From: Adineta steineri
Taxonomy: Eukaryota > Rotifera > Eurotatoria > Adinetida > Adinetidae
Reading direction: 5' to 3'
Assembly (NCBI GenBank): GCA_905250115.1
Contig: CAJNOI010000028.1
Coordinates: 1-64,000 of the forward strand
Length of the DNA: 64,000 nt
Shown here: piece by piece, positions 46,425-61,000 of the stretch
Layout: every line of letters starts with the position of its first letter
Numbering within the stretch: position 1 is the stretch's first letter
Program-made: the position numbers and the translations under genes
The notes under the pieces: model-generated
Database searches by the model: none
What the model saw: only the letters and a program-made list of their open reading frames with translations
Told to the model about the DNA's origin: nothing

Positions 46425-47014
46425 TCAAATAAAATTTCGAATCAGTAATAAACAAATAATAAATTGAATGGACATACGATATAAAATTGTGTTATTACAT
46501 AATGGTGTATCACAACAATAAATACATTCAAGTCTTTGCAAACGTTCATCAGTATAAACACAATCATATACTGGTGTATCTATCATTGAATTAGTTCTAT
46601 CTTTCCATGAACATAAACCTTTTGGAACACAATCACGACGTAAATAAGTTTCAACAGTACGATAACTAATAACGACTTTTCGACATTCATATTCATCGAC
46701 ATTATCAGAATTACAGTCTTGAATAAAAGGTGCTGCTAATGGCGAACTTATATTAAGATGTTTACATGAATCAGGATGATCAGCTAAAATAGTAAAGATA
46801 TATATATATATATATGAAAATTAATAGAATTCTAAGACTTACTATAACCAACGATTGGTTCGATACATGTATAACATGAAAGATTATTTGTACTATTTGA
46901 AGTATTTCGAGTTCGAATACTAATAACCATATCAAGTTTTAATAGGAATATAAATAATAATTTAAATAATGAACAGGTATTAGTTTCATCAAACAATTTC
47001 ATTCGTTTTACCAT
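46425..47014 (-). CDS. Ly6/uPAR-type three-finger GPI-anchored protein
   Basis: Two exons: 46843-47014 and 46425-46783, with a 59-bp phase-1 intron; 176 residues. The N-terminus has a hydrophobic signal segment (CSLFKLLFIFLLKLDMVISI). LSCYTCIEP starts the Ly6 fold, with about ten further cysteines ending in CIYCCDTPLCNN, the diagnostic C-terminal CCxxxxCN motif. After it comes a hydrophobic tail (IQFIICLLLI), suited to GPI attachment. The protein should sit on the outer cell surface. The start could be the first or fifth codon; both are Met. Specific partner unknown; in other animals such proteins modulate receptors or channels. Confidence 0.8.
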
Positions 47015-48593
47015 TATTCATTCACGATTTGTTAAAAGTCAAGCTGTTTTTGTCGGAAACTATTTCTTTCTCTCTATTCTCGTTATATATGTTATTTCCA
47101 TTCCATTGCTTGTAGTTGTCAATAAAGATTTTTCTTCTTCTCATCATTTTTTTCTTGTTCTTCTCTTCTAGAAAATTTTTCATCATTGTAATAGTCTACA
47201 CAAGCATGCATTTGTTCATAAATAATAATAGATTTCTTTTTTTACAAGAGATAAATTTGCTTGCCCAAAACCTCATTTATCCTTTTATATCAATAATGTG
47301 TTCAAGGCATTGCATGATCATGCAAAGAAGAATCTAATTGGTATATAGAGCCGACATAACGAAAACCAGTGTTTTTTTCCTCTCTATATATTTATTTTCT
47401 GTAATTGACTTAAAAGAAGAAAGAGGAAAACTATATTGACAAGAAATATAATTTATTATATTATCTAACGAAAAAAAATCTTTTTCTTAGATCACGTTTT
47501 TAAATAGGATATTTATTAATCTATTGAGTTAGATTTAACCAATTAAAGATCTTTAATAATTTACAAGAATCGGATAAGAAAGATAGCATCATTGTTGTAT
47601 GAAATATATATGAAAAATGATACTCGTTTGTTGTTTTTTCTTCTTCTTTTGTGGTATTCATCTTAAAGAAATGAATTGAGTCAGTCTCTTGTGATTCAAT
47701 TCTTTCATATCCTTTTTTTTCATTTTTCAAAGATAATAATTTGTTTGATATATTGTTCAATGAAGTCTAAATTTCCGATCTCCTTTTATTATATATGAAC
47801 ATGCACTCTTTCACATGAAAATTATTAACCTTAATTAAGTATTATGTTAAGAACAATTGATAATTTTATCTTCGTAGGAATTTTGAATATTTATTTGGAG
47901 TATGAAAAAAATTTTAACACTATCGGCTGTTCATTTAATTATTTATAAAAATAACGCTCTCAATTATAGTCGGCTATGACCGGAATATTATTAATTCTCT
48001 GATTATGCAAATCATATTTACTAGTATGAAATATGCTGTTTACACTTCAATTCAATTTATTAATAACAATTATTTAATAGAATTCTAACATTTAATAACG
48101 ACATCTATTAGCTAATGACCTCAATTCGTTTCTTTTGATTAACCAACAAAGTGACTAAATAATTCACCTCTTTCTCTTTGTTCATACGTTCAATTTCAAT
48201 ATCTAATATAATTTATATGTTTAATAGTTGATCGTTGAAATAATCTATAGTATCAACATAAAAATAACTTATAATCCCATTTAGTGACAATATCACAATG
48301 ACTATCAATACTAGTAATTCTTAGATACGTTCGAATGTTTTACTCATTATCTAGGTGAATATATCTGTAATTACAAAAGAAAATATTTGAGCAAATAGTA
48401 TATCATCTCATATAAAATATAGTGAGAATTCTATAGATTAAGGTGTACTAGAGCGAGTAAGAAAGAAACAAAAAAATCGATTTTTCTTACCTTTTCAATA
48501 AAATCAAAATATTTCAATTTTAGATCGATGAACAAACTGGTTAAACTATTATAAATTTAGAAGATCGAATCATAATATAATATTATTTTCTAG
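47015..48593. other. Intergenic region between divergent Ly6-type and RACGAP1-like genes
   Basis: 1.6 kb of AT-rich sequence. No gene, RNA or repeat recognised. An acceptor, TTTTCTAG, directly abuts the next gene's ATG. Confidence 0.45.
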
Positions 48594-50262
48594 ATGTCTG
48601 ATAGATTAAAAATAAAACTTCAACAGACTACACATGCACTTGGTATATTAGCCTATAATCATCGATTACTTATTGATAATACAGTTGAAGATGGTGTGTA
48701 TGTGTATTTATATATTTTATAGAAAAATATGTCTATGAATTATTTAGATCTATTTATTTTATTGAAACAATATATAGAACAAAGACAAATAGTCAAACAA
48801 CTTGAAAATCAATTAAAAACTGTTACATTAAAAACAAAATCACAAAGGTAAAATATTTATTTTAATATAGAATGAAACCAAAATCAAACGAATGTATTGA
48901 TATTTTTAGTCAACAAATTCAGGATCAACGACAACGTCGTCTTAATTCAACAAATCGAGCTACTAGATTAGTATGTAAAGATTTTCATTACAACTTTTTC
49001 ATTGATTAGAACATTACAGTGAGAGAATGTCGCTTTTCTAAAGACTTACGTGATCATTATTGATTTATTCGTAATGAATAACATTGAGTAAAATAAATAT
49101 TGAAATTTTAGCATAAAACAATTCAACAAATCTATGATATAATAAATTATCGTGGTCAACATACATCACCCATAGATCAATTACATTATATTAAAAAATT
49201 ATGTGAAGATAGATTAAGGTTTGTTTTGAAATTAGTATTACAAAAAAGAAAATTTGAATGTTAATTCTAGAGATGATATATTATCTGAAGATGAAGATGA
49301 AGATGAATTAGATAGTCGAAACTGTACAATTGATGATGATCAAAATGAAAGTATTATAATACATCCTCGTGTTGTTCTTCCTCAATCATCAACAAAAAAA
49401 CGTTCATTAAATCAAGATGATAATAATATTATGTCGCCACCAAAACGTCTTCGATATGAAGAATCTCGACAAATAGTATAATATAAATTATTTTATTCCC
49501 AATGATATTTTTCTATATTATATTAATAGATAAATCCTATATCTCAACGTATCATCGCTCAAACAACATTTGAATGTTTTACATCAGCAGAAAATACAAC
49601 ACGACCATTTACTGTATCAACTGATATTAAAATGATGGATAATTCATGTAATGACCAGTCAAGTTGTTTGACAATGAGTATGATTTATATTCATTTAAAA
49701 AGAAAAAAGTATCCAAAATTGTTTTCCTAGATAATGATAATACATTATCATCATCATCAATAAATAATAGTACAAAAACAACATCATCATCTTCAATTGA
49801 ACAAACTTTATCAATGACACCAACAAAAATCTCTACGACAGCACATCGTTTTGCTTCGAGAAAAATTTTCAAACCAGAAACATGTTTTGTGGTAAAAAGG
49901 AATTTTTGTTTTTATATTTAAAATCGAAAATTTTTTCTTCTATTTATTAGTGTATCAAACGAATCAATTTTGGTTCGGTATCATATCGTTGTTCATATTG
50001 TTCTCAATCATGTCATGTTAATTGTAAAGAAAATGCAGGTTCAAATTGTAAAACATTGTCAAATAATGCAATGTTACCACCTCATTCACCTAAAATATCA
50101 ACAATAACCACATTAAAAAATACTCATCGACAACGATTGACTAATTCAGAACCTCGAAAAGCAGGTATATCATCAATACATACATCAACTATTCAACGAC
50201 GTTTACCATTCGATGGCATGATGTCACATAAATCCAGTAGCAAATATATTCCTTCTGTTTAA
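48594..50262 (+). CDS. RACGAP1-like protein with coiled coil and C1 domain, lacking RhoGAP
   Basis: RACGAP1 (MgcRacGAP/CYK-4) pairs with MKLP1 in centralspindlin during cytokinesis. Eight exons: 48594-48693, 48748-48847, 48910-48970, 49112-49218, 49271-49475, 49530-49677, 49731-49891, 49951-50262; 397 residues. Residues about 30-130 are a Gln/Lys-rich coiled coil. An acidic stretch, ILSEDEDEDELDS, follows, then basic and Ser-rich linkers. Residues about 280-327 form a C1 zinc finger: HRFASRKIFKPETC, CIKRINFGSVSYRC, CSQSCHVNC, closely matching the RACGAP1 C1. Where RACGAP1 continues into RhoGAP, this protein has 65 polar residues and a stop. No RhoGAP sequence occurs before the next gene on the opposite strand. 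It is probably a truncated paralogue or a regulatory form. Confidence 0.78.
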
Positions 50263-51546
50263 TTATTTGAACGATAAAAATTTCTTTTTTTTGTTTGTTT
50301 GTTTACTCTTCAAGCACACACAAATTTCCTTTTTGATAGAATCATGTTTATTTTGTTTGTTATTATCAATATTTTGATATGATTTGTGTGTTGTAGAAAT
50401 GAATGAATAAGCGAAATATTTGTTGTTACATATGTTTAATAAATATAAATTGTCAGATATTTGATTAGTAAAAAAAAAAACTTGACAAAAGTAAAATATT
50501 AAACACAAATGATGTATTCGTTATTCTTGAGAAAGATTTAACCCTTTCAGGACGGTGGTACAACGTATGTACCACCTATCCTGGAAGGAGGTTCAGGCTT
50601 TTTAAAAAAAAAAGTTTTTTTTTTTAGTCGCGGTCAAAAAGACAGTTTAAGAATAATGCACTGATCGTGAAAAAGATAAAAAGAAAAACTAGTCCTGAAA
50701 GGGTTAAATCGTATTATTTCTTATTGTGTTTTTTTCATACAATTTTACTTCTATTCGATGTAAACAAAAGTTCATCTTAATCTACATCTGAATGTGTAGA
50801 TTTATACTCAACAAAAAGTAAGTTCAAATCCGAATCACACATACACTTCTTATTATCGTGGTATTTACTCAAGATTATAGTAGAAACAAGTATTTTTAAT
50901 CATTTAACATCTACCAAGGTATAGCCTGTCTATAATAAATACTCTCGATGATCGACAGTGTTGAGTGTTATGAATAACTTTTATAGTAATATTAATTATT
51001 CATTGAGTAAAACAAATTATTGGAATGTTAATGTTTACATAATAGAAACCGTTTTTTTATTTAAATGAATGTTGAAGATTTAGCACTTCATAATGACAAA
51101 TCACAACAAAATTTATCTAATTCATTTTTTTTCATAATATTCAAATAAGTATAGGAATAGAGAAAAAACTACTGTTCTACAATTCTATAACCATTGGAAA
51201 AAAGAAAGAGAATATAAGATATCTATTTCAAAAAATTAATTATGTTTACATGCGTTTATGAACACGGGGAAGATAAGACGAACAGAATGTATAGATGAAT
51301 GAAATAAATTGCACTAAATTTTCCATAGTAGTAACAGGAATCAAAGACATATATAAACCAACTCAATGGAATGTATATATATATAGGTAGATATATGTAT
51401 ATTTTTGTACAGAAAATTATGCCGAGTTCGGTCAACAAAAGTAAACAAAGATTGCACAGTAAGTAGAAAAAAATAGTTGACAAAAGAAAAAGATCACGTT
51501 AAAAACAGGACGAGATTTGCATATATATATATACATATACATATGA
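50263..51546. other. Convergent intergenic region
   Basis: Between the 3' ends of the RACGAP1-like and SH2D4 genes. Contains a piggyBac-type MITE at 50538-50707. Otherwise AT-rich. Confidence 0.45.
50538..50707. mobile_element. piggyBac-type MITE with TTAA duplication
   Basis: Element 50542-50703 (162 bp) is flanked on both sides by TTAA (50538-50541, 50704-50707). The ends CCCTTTCAGGAC and GTCCTGAAAGGG are exact inverted repeats. TTAA plus CCC-starting termini are the piggyBac signature. Near the left end GGTGGTACA and TGTACCACC form an internal 9-bp hairpin. No transposase. Confidence 0.8.
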
Positions 51547-54174
<2,628 letters not shown>

Positions 54175-55136
54175 ATGGATGATATATCAACAAATAATCA
54201 TAAAAATACAATTGCCAATGATATTGATGATCAACAAATCTTAAAACGAAATATATCTAAAGTACCAATAACACTTAATATTCGTTATAAAACTCAAACA
54301 TTTCCAGTTGAATGTGATTTATATGATACATTAAAAGATCTTAAAGAAAAAATTGATAAATTAACAGATGTTGATCCACAAGTACAAAAATTAGTTAATA
54401 AATCAATTACAAGTGTTAAACGTGATGATATAACAACAACATTAAAAGATTTGAATATAACGGATGGACAAACATTATTATTAGTTGGTGCAACTCGATC
54501 AGAAATTTTATCAACTAGTCAAGTAAATATTCCTTCAAGTGGAAATAAAGATTCGAATGATGATCATGCATCACCAACCAATAAAAAAGAACCATTATGT
54601 AAACAAACAAAACATGAAAAAGTATTAAAAGCTGGTAAATATATTTAACAAAGGAATAATCGTTTTTTCAAAACTAGTTTTTATTAATTTTCAGGTAAAC
54701 CAGATAATGTTCAAATGGGTATTCGTAATAAACATGATCCATTACCACAATCAATTGATGGTTTACTTATGTCAATGTTAAGTCATTCAGCTAAAAAAGC
54801 ACGTTTAACATTTAAACTTGAAGTTGATGAATTATGGATCAATACAGGTAAGAAAATAAAGGTATTTTATTGTATTTTATTTTGTATAATTAGCGGAAAC
54901 AACAAAAAAAATCCCAATGACACATATACGTAATATTGTTGATGAACCAATTGAAGGTAATGAAGGTTATTCAATTGTTGGCTTCCAAACTGGCACAACG
55001 TAAGTTTAATTTTGTTTTATAATTATTCAAAATTCTTTGTTTATGTATTTTTAGAGAAAATTCGATCATATGGATCTATTGGTGTCCATCACAATATGTT
55101 AAATCAATTCGTCGTGAAATTCTTTCTGATCATTAA
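54175..55136 (+). CDS. UBFD1: Ubiquitin family domain-containing protein 1
   Basis: Four exons: 54175-54634, 54695-54847, 54894-54999, 55055-55136; 266 residues. Residues about 30-105 form a ubiquitin-like fold (ITLNIRYKTQTFPVEC, LKDLKEKIDKLT, QTLLLVGAT). The second half has the UBFD1-specific region: KKEPLCKQTKHEKVL, GKPDNV, ARLTFKLEVDELWI, IRNIVDEPIEGNEGY and the final IYWCPSQYVKSIR. Motif order and length match animal UBFD1. The molecular role in animals is poorly defined. The next gene starts 243 bp downstream on the same strand. Confidence 0.92.
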
Positions 55137-55379
55137 ATGATAATCACATCTACTCTTTTTTTTACTCTTATTTGTCTTTCGTAATTTCAAACAAAGAAAC
55201 TCTCAAAACGAATCATTCGAATGTTCTCATTATTATTGTTAGATTTTCTTTGTCTTTCTCTGTCTCTCTCTTTTTTATCTCATTAAATGTTGACTTCTAG
55301 TCTCTAAACATGATTATATAAACTAAATAAGAACAAAAAAATAAAATCAAAAATCTTTTTTCAGACATATATATATTCA

Positions 55380-56604
55380 ATGACTAAACAAGAAAAAAGA
55401 TCACGTATATTATTAACTGATTCACAGATAAATACGCTTGCTGGTGCAGCTTCTGGTGCATTCGTTAGTGTACTTGTTAGTCCATTAGATGTTGTTAAAA
55501 CACGTATTCAAGTAAAACGTTTACCAAAAGGTGCAGCAGATACACCATTATTAACGACAATATATAGATTAGGTCAACAAGAAGGTTTTCGAGCATTTTT
55601 CAAAGGTCTAGGAACGACAATGTTGGTAAGAAAACTATTTTTTTCTATTCAAAATATTATTCTATTGAAGTTCTAGGGATATATACCTAATTGGGCAATT
55701 TATTTTGGTACATATCAATGGTCAAAAAAACAATATGCTTCTGCATTATCACTAATACATTCCGAACATGATATGTTAGTTAATTTACTTGCATCAGTTA
55801 CTGCCGGTGCTATATCAAATACAGCGACAGCACCAATATGGACTATTCGTACACGTATGATGACTCAAACAAATCATGAAGATTATAGAAATACATTTCA
55901 TGCAGCACAAAAAATTTATAAAACAGAAGGAATGTATGCTTTATTTCGTGGTGTTATACCATCAATGTGGGGTTTGGTAAATTAGCTTTTTTCTTAAGTA
56001 TTGAAAGATCTTAGCAAGGATAGTTTATGATGAGTGTTTCAAATCTTTCTGTTTTACCTATTCTAAAATAAGATCAAATCCATAGTTTTAACTAAAACAA
56101 GAACTCTGTCTGGAACATGTATCACTCATAAGAATCGGCATGATGCATGAAATTTAATATATGATTTTTTTTCCTATACAGATTCATGTTGGTGTTCAAT
56201 TCCCACTGTACGAATATCTTAAAAAGAAATGTGCTGGTACTGATTCACCTTCGGATCATCATTTATCGACAGGACAACTTATGTTTGCATCGAGTGTTTC
56301 AAAAGTCATTGCTTCTGTAGTTGCATATCCACATGAAATTGTTCGTAGTCGACTTCAAGATGCAGGACATGCTCGACGTATACATCAAAAATCTTCAACT
56401 ACTACCACTGAGTTTCGTGAATATAAAAATGTACGTGATGCAGTTAGAACAATTGCTAAAGAAGAAGGGTTACGAGGATTTTATCGTGGTATTATACCTG
56501 CACTATTACGAACAGTACCTGCAGCAGTATTAACTTTAATATCGTATGAAAAAATGAAAGATTTTCTTACTGATAATTATGGTCCTGATTCGACACAACA
56601 ATAA
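55380..56604 (+). CDS. SLC25 mitochondrial carrier (SLC25A32 / NAD-folate-pyrimidine nucleotide subgroup)
   Basis: A mitochondrial inner-membrane carrier with three repeats of about 100 residues. Exons: 55380-55625, 55677-55976, 56182-56604; 322 residues. Signature motifs: SPLDVVKTRIQ in repeat 1, APIWTIRTRMM in repeat 2 and YPHEIVRSRLQ in repeat 3. The Trp in the second motif and the IPNWAIYFGTY sequence in helix 2 are features of the SLC25A32/yeast NDT1/pyrimidine nucleotide branch, so the substrate is likely a nucleotide, NAD+ or folate-type molecule. Exon 1 ends in an in-frame GT donor, and readthrough would truncate the protein. The last intron (205 bp) is long for this window. An acceptor (TTTTTTCAG, ending 55364) precedes the ATG by 15 bp. 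Confidence 0.88.
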
Positions 56605-57216
56605 AACACTTTTTTCTTATTTTTTGTATGTATTAATCTCGCTAAAACATTTTGTGTAATCTAACCGAGCGTTTATGTCAATATAAATTTTGTCATAAGA
56701 AATGAATAATAGCTTATATTATTACTTTTACAAAAAGGTTTAATAGCGTAGTTTCCTACTATTATAAGAGTAAATATTAAAAACATGACTATCTAAATTC
56801 ATGCATTTATATATCTTCAGACCATGGAATTGATGTCTTGATTATTAGGTAATAAAATTTCTTTTAACCAGCAATATACAGTAAGAAGTAGAGTTATTCA
56901 TGATAGAAAAAATCATAATGCACACTTTGCTCTTATTGGTTTAAATAAAAATTTATGATATGTATATTTATATCCGAACAAAGTGGAAGAAACCTTTGCA
57001 TATATCTTTATATGGTAAAAGAAGATCATTTTATCTTATACAATTTTACTTCTATAATCGATATTTTATTATTAATAGAGAAAAGAAAAAGAAAGCTAAC
57101 ATAATAATATGTAGAAAAAATAAAGTAAGAAATGAAACGATCAGAAAAAAAGGATCGATTACATATAAATACACACATGTAACATTGACTGTATCAATCA
57201 CACAGAATAAGAACAT
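56605..57216. other. Convergent intergenic region
   Basis: 612 bp between the 3' ends of the SLC25 gene and the CDCA3-like gene. AT-rich, nothing else recognised. Confidence 0.4.
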
Positions 57217-57711
57217 TCATAGTTGATATGGTGGTAATTGTCCATTATGATTAGCCATCAAAGTAGTTAATACTTTAGTTGGATCTAATGATGGTTCAAT
57301 ACCACTTGAACGTTTTGTGTCATGTCCAACAATATCAAGTTTTTGTTGACGATGACGTATTTCATTCTCTTGATTACTATCATCGATTACTTCGGGTAGA
57401 ATTAAATCAGGACCTACAATATGAGGTATAACATGATTATATAATTTTAAAGGTGCAATTGGTAATTGACTATCAATTTGAATTGGTGTTCGAGATATAC
57501 CATCTTAAAATAGATAACAAAAATACATAAAATAAAAAATATTGATTTTTATTAAAAATTAATTACTACCAGTCGGCGAACGCGGATCACATTGAAGTTG
57601 AACAACACGATTAAGTTTTCCACCATTATTTGATTTTGGTGGTGTACTATAAATATTTGAATTAAATTTATCTGAATAACGTTTTGTATTTGAACTTGTT
57701 GCGGCACCCAT
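57217..57711 (-). CDS. CDCA3: CDCA3 (TOME-1)-like cell-cycle protein
   Basis: Vertebrate CDCA3 acts with SCF in degradation of the mitotic kinase WEE1. Two exons: 57570-57711 and 57217-57503, with a 66-bp phase-1 intron; 142 residues. It starts MGAATSSN, where Gly2 is a possible myristoylation site, as in MGSAKS of CDCA3. The key match is CDPRSPTDGISRTPIQIDS, a conserved Cdk-type S/T-P motif of CDCA3, split by the intron. The remainder is short and polar, without the F-box-binding or KEN regions I could recognise. It is smaller than vertebrate CDCA3 (about 268 aa). The identification rests on one motif plus the N-terminus. Confidence 0.7.
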
Positions 57712-58055
57712 GATCTTCCGAGAAATGAAATGACTATAGATAATTTGACTGTGTCTGTATACAAAGGTTCAATCGCGCTCTATTGTTTCAAATGGATCGC
57801 TACCATCGCCAAAAAAATTATTTTTATAATGATTTTATTTATAAAAAAAACCTTCAATTTTTACTTAAAAATAATTTCAATTAAAATTTACTAAATATTA
57901 AAATGAATCTCTCTTATGATTGGCTTATAAATTTAACCAATCAAATAAATAAATAGCAAGAACTCGTTGTTGTTTGTTTTTCTTCTTTTGTCTTGTGCTA
58001 TTCTAATATCTATACGATTGGTTACATAAAAATTGCGTCGGAAATACATGTGAGA
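57712..58055. promoter_or_regulatory. Divergent promoter region CDCA3-like / RS cyclophilin
   Basis: 344 bp between divergent ATGs. Contains ATTGGCT-type (CCAAT-box complement) at about 57920 and CCAATCA at about 57938, which could serve either gene. Confidence 0.4.
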
Positions 58056-61000
58056 TGTCTTCTACTCTAGATATGACGTCGAAAGCCCAATGTTTTTTCG
58101 ACATCAAAATTGGTGAAAATGATGGTAAGATATTTATTATATTAAATATCTATCTTTCTATAAGATTTTTTATTAGCTGGTCGAATTGTATTTGAGCTTT
58201 ATAACGATTTATGTCCACGTACATGCGAGAATTTTCGTTGTTTATGTACAGGTAAAGTAGATTTTATTGTTGAATAATATTTTAAAATATTTATTCTAGG
58301 AGAAAAAGGTCGTGGTTTGACATTGTATAAAAAATTATCTTATAAAGGATGTTTATTTCATCGTATTGTGAAAAATTTTATGATACAAGCGGGTGATTTT
58401 ACGGAAGGTAAGTGGGAAAAAATTTTGTTTTTTTTTTAAATTAGGATTTTTCTTTGTTTTGATTTTAAATTTAATTCTATACATTTATTTTCGTTGATCA
58501 GCAAGATTGATTTTGAAGACATCTTTCGGTCCACCATGACGAGTGATGGCAGGCAAAAGATCTATATGAGGCCATCACTTGCATTATATTTTATCTCTTT
58601 TAGTCGAGTGTTGATAACTAAATAAGATGATCTATGTGTGTTATAAATAATCGAATTTTTCTGTCTATGTGGTCTTTCAATTCCAGGCAACGGCACCGGC
58701 GGTGAATCGATATATGGCGGCTCATTTGCAGGTATGTTTAGTGACATTTTCGATAATAAAAAAATTGTGTTCTTTTCATTATTTTAGATGAAAATCTTCA
58801 AATGAAACATGATCGACCTTATCTTCTTTCAATGGCTAATCGAGGACCAAACACAAATGGTTCACAATTTTTCATGTATGTACAGAAGAATTTCATCTTA
58901 TAGTTTTAAAGAATATTTCTTATTTTTATTTTAGAACGACAGATGTAGCATCACATCTTGATGGGTAAATATTGATATTTAATAATAAATAAAGATTTTG
59001 ATCTATCTTTTGATTCTTGACAAAATTTTACGTTTAAAGAGTAATCATAAATTGTAATATATAAACTTATTGATATTGACATGGCTAGATATAGAGTATA
59101 GTATAATTCTAGAGAGATAAGTATTAGTTTGTACCAAATTATAAGATTTCATATAGATGTAGGTTGAGTTCGAAGTCTTAGAACTTGATTAATTTTTTAA
59201 TGTTACCATAACATAGAATGTAAATTACAGATTCATATAGCTACTATTAAAAACTAGTAAATGTTTTCTTTACTAAATTTAGAATAGAGAAATATATAGA
59301 TTAGTATTATATCCAGAATTTCGATCAATCATAGACAGTCTAATTCATAGAACACAATGACTTTTTTATAAAGTATTTTCGAGATCGAACATTACAAAAT
59401 TCTTCATCAGTGTACGATTATATTCGATTTCCTAATTCTAAAAGTCTATAGTTAAGTTTTATTAAAAAAATTCTTGTCTTTATATAAAATTACCATTTTC
59501 TTTAGTAAACATGTTGTTTTTGGCCATGTTGTATCTGGTCAAGCAGTTGTTGATACTATTGAAAATCTTCCTGTTGATTCAGCTACGAACCGTCCATTAA
59601 AAGATGTTATTATAACAAATTGTGGTCAACTAGAATCTATTACAAGTAAAATTTAATTATTTTATCAAATATATATATGTATATATATGTGTTTAGAAAG
59701 CAATAAATCAAAAAAACGTAAAATATCAACTGGAGATGATAATGAAGATGAAACTATCGAAGAAAATAATGATAATGAAAGTAGTTCATCATCAGACAAT
59801 GATGAAAAGAAAAAGAAATCCAAACATAGTAAAAAATCGAAGAAAAAAGAAAAACATCGAAGAAAAAAAGATGGAAAACGTTCATCAAAAAAAAGTGATG
59901 AAGATGAAAATACTCTTAAGAATAATACCGGTGAAATATCTATACGAGATACAAAATCAAATATTGATTCTGATGAATTACCAAATATCTCCGAATCGAA
60001 AATGATGCGATCCGTATTAAATGAAAACGAAAAAACATCTCGGTAGGAAAATAAAATTATTAAAAATATCAAAAAACCTTCGAAATTTTCTAGAACTAAC
60101 AGTCATCAATCATCGAAAAAAGTTGATTCAAATGGTCGTCCAGTTAAAGGTCGTGGTATAATGGTAAGAGAAATTGTTTTTTTTTCGTTTTAATAAATTA
60201 AATTTATTCTAGAGATATACAGGAAAAAGTCGTTCCAGATCACGTACACCACCTCATTGGCGTTCAGCAGCTGAAGAACGTAAACGTCAAATTGGAATGA
60301 ATGAACAAACAAATTCGAATGAAAATCCGGATACAGCAATACAACCATCTGAACAAATAGCTAATCGTGAAAATTCTAAACGTACGCGTTCATATTTAAA
60401 AAATGGTGATGTAAATGATGATCAAGTAAATACTATAAATTCAACTAATGATGAGGATCAATTGCCACAAGAATTAAATAAACGATCACGTCGTCATGAT
60501 AGACGACGTGATGTTGTTGATGTTGACAACGATGATGATGATGATACTAATAATGAAGTACAACCACAACCAGTTATACAAAGTAGTATTGTTCGAGCTG
60601 AACCAAAACAACGTGAACATCGTAATGAATCAAAACATCATCGATCAACAAATAATAATAAACATGATGAAAATGAAACATCGAATCATGATAAACATGG
60701 TAAATTTATCTCAATTATTTTCTCATTTATTAATTTTTTTTTCTTTTTTTAGTACAAAATAATTCTTCACCATCTCGTCATAAACGTGATTACGATGAAT
60801 CTCATAGTCATCATCATGGTCGACGGCGGCGGCGTTCTCGAACGTCAGCATCACCAGTAAAAACTGATCAACAAAATAATACAACAAATAATTCAAGTTC
60901 ATCAACTACCGACCCATCATCTATAAAACGACGTAATCGATGGGAGAATGAAGATGCTTTTAATGAACGACAAACAGCAGCACAACATGTAAGTCTTGAA

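Noticed and set aside
59665-60072. Minus-strand open frame rich in Phe/Ser
   Set aside because: Antisense of the Lys/Ser-rich cyclophilin exon 59697-60042; low complexity reads open on both strands.
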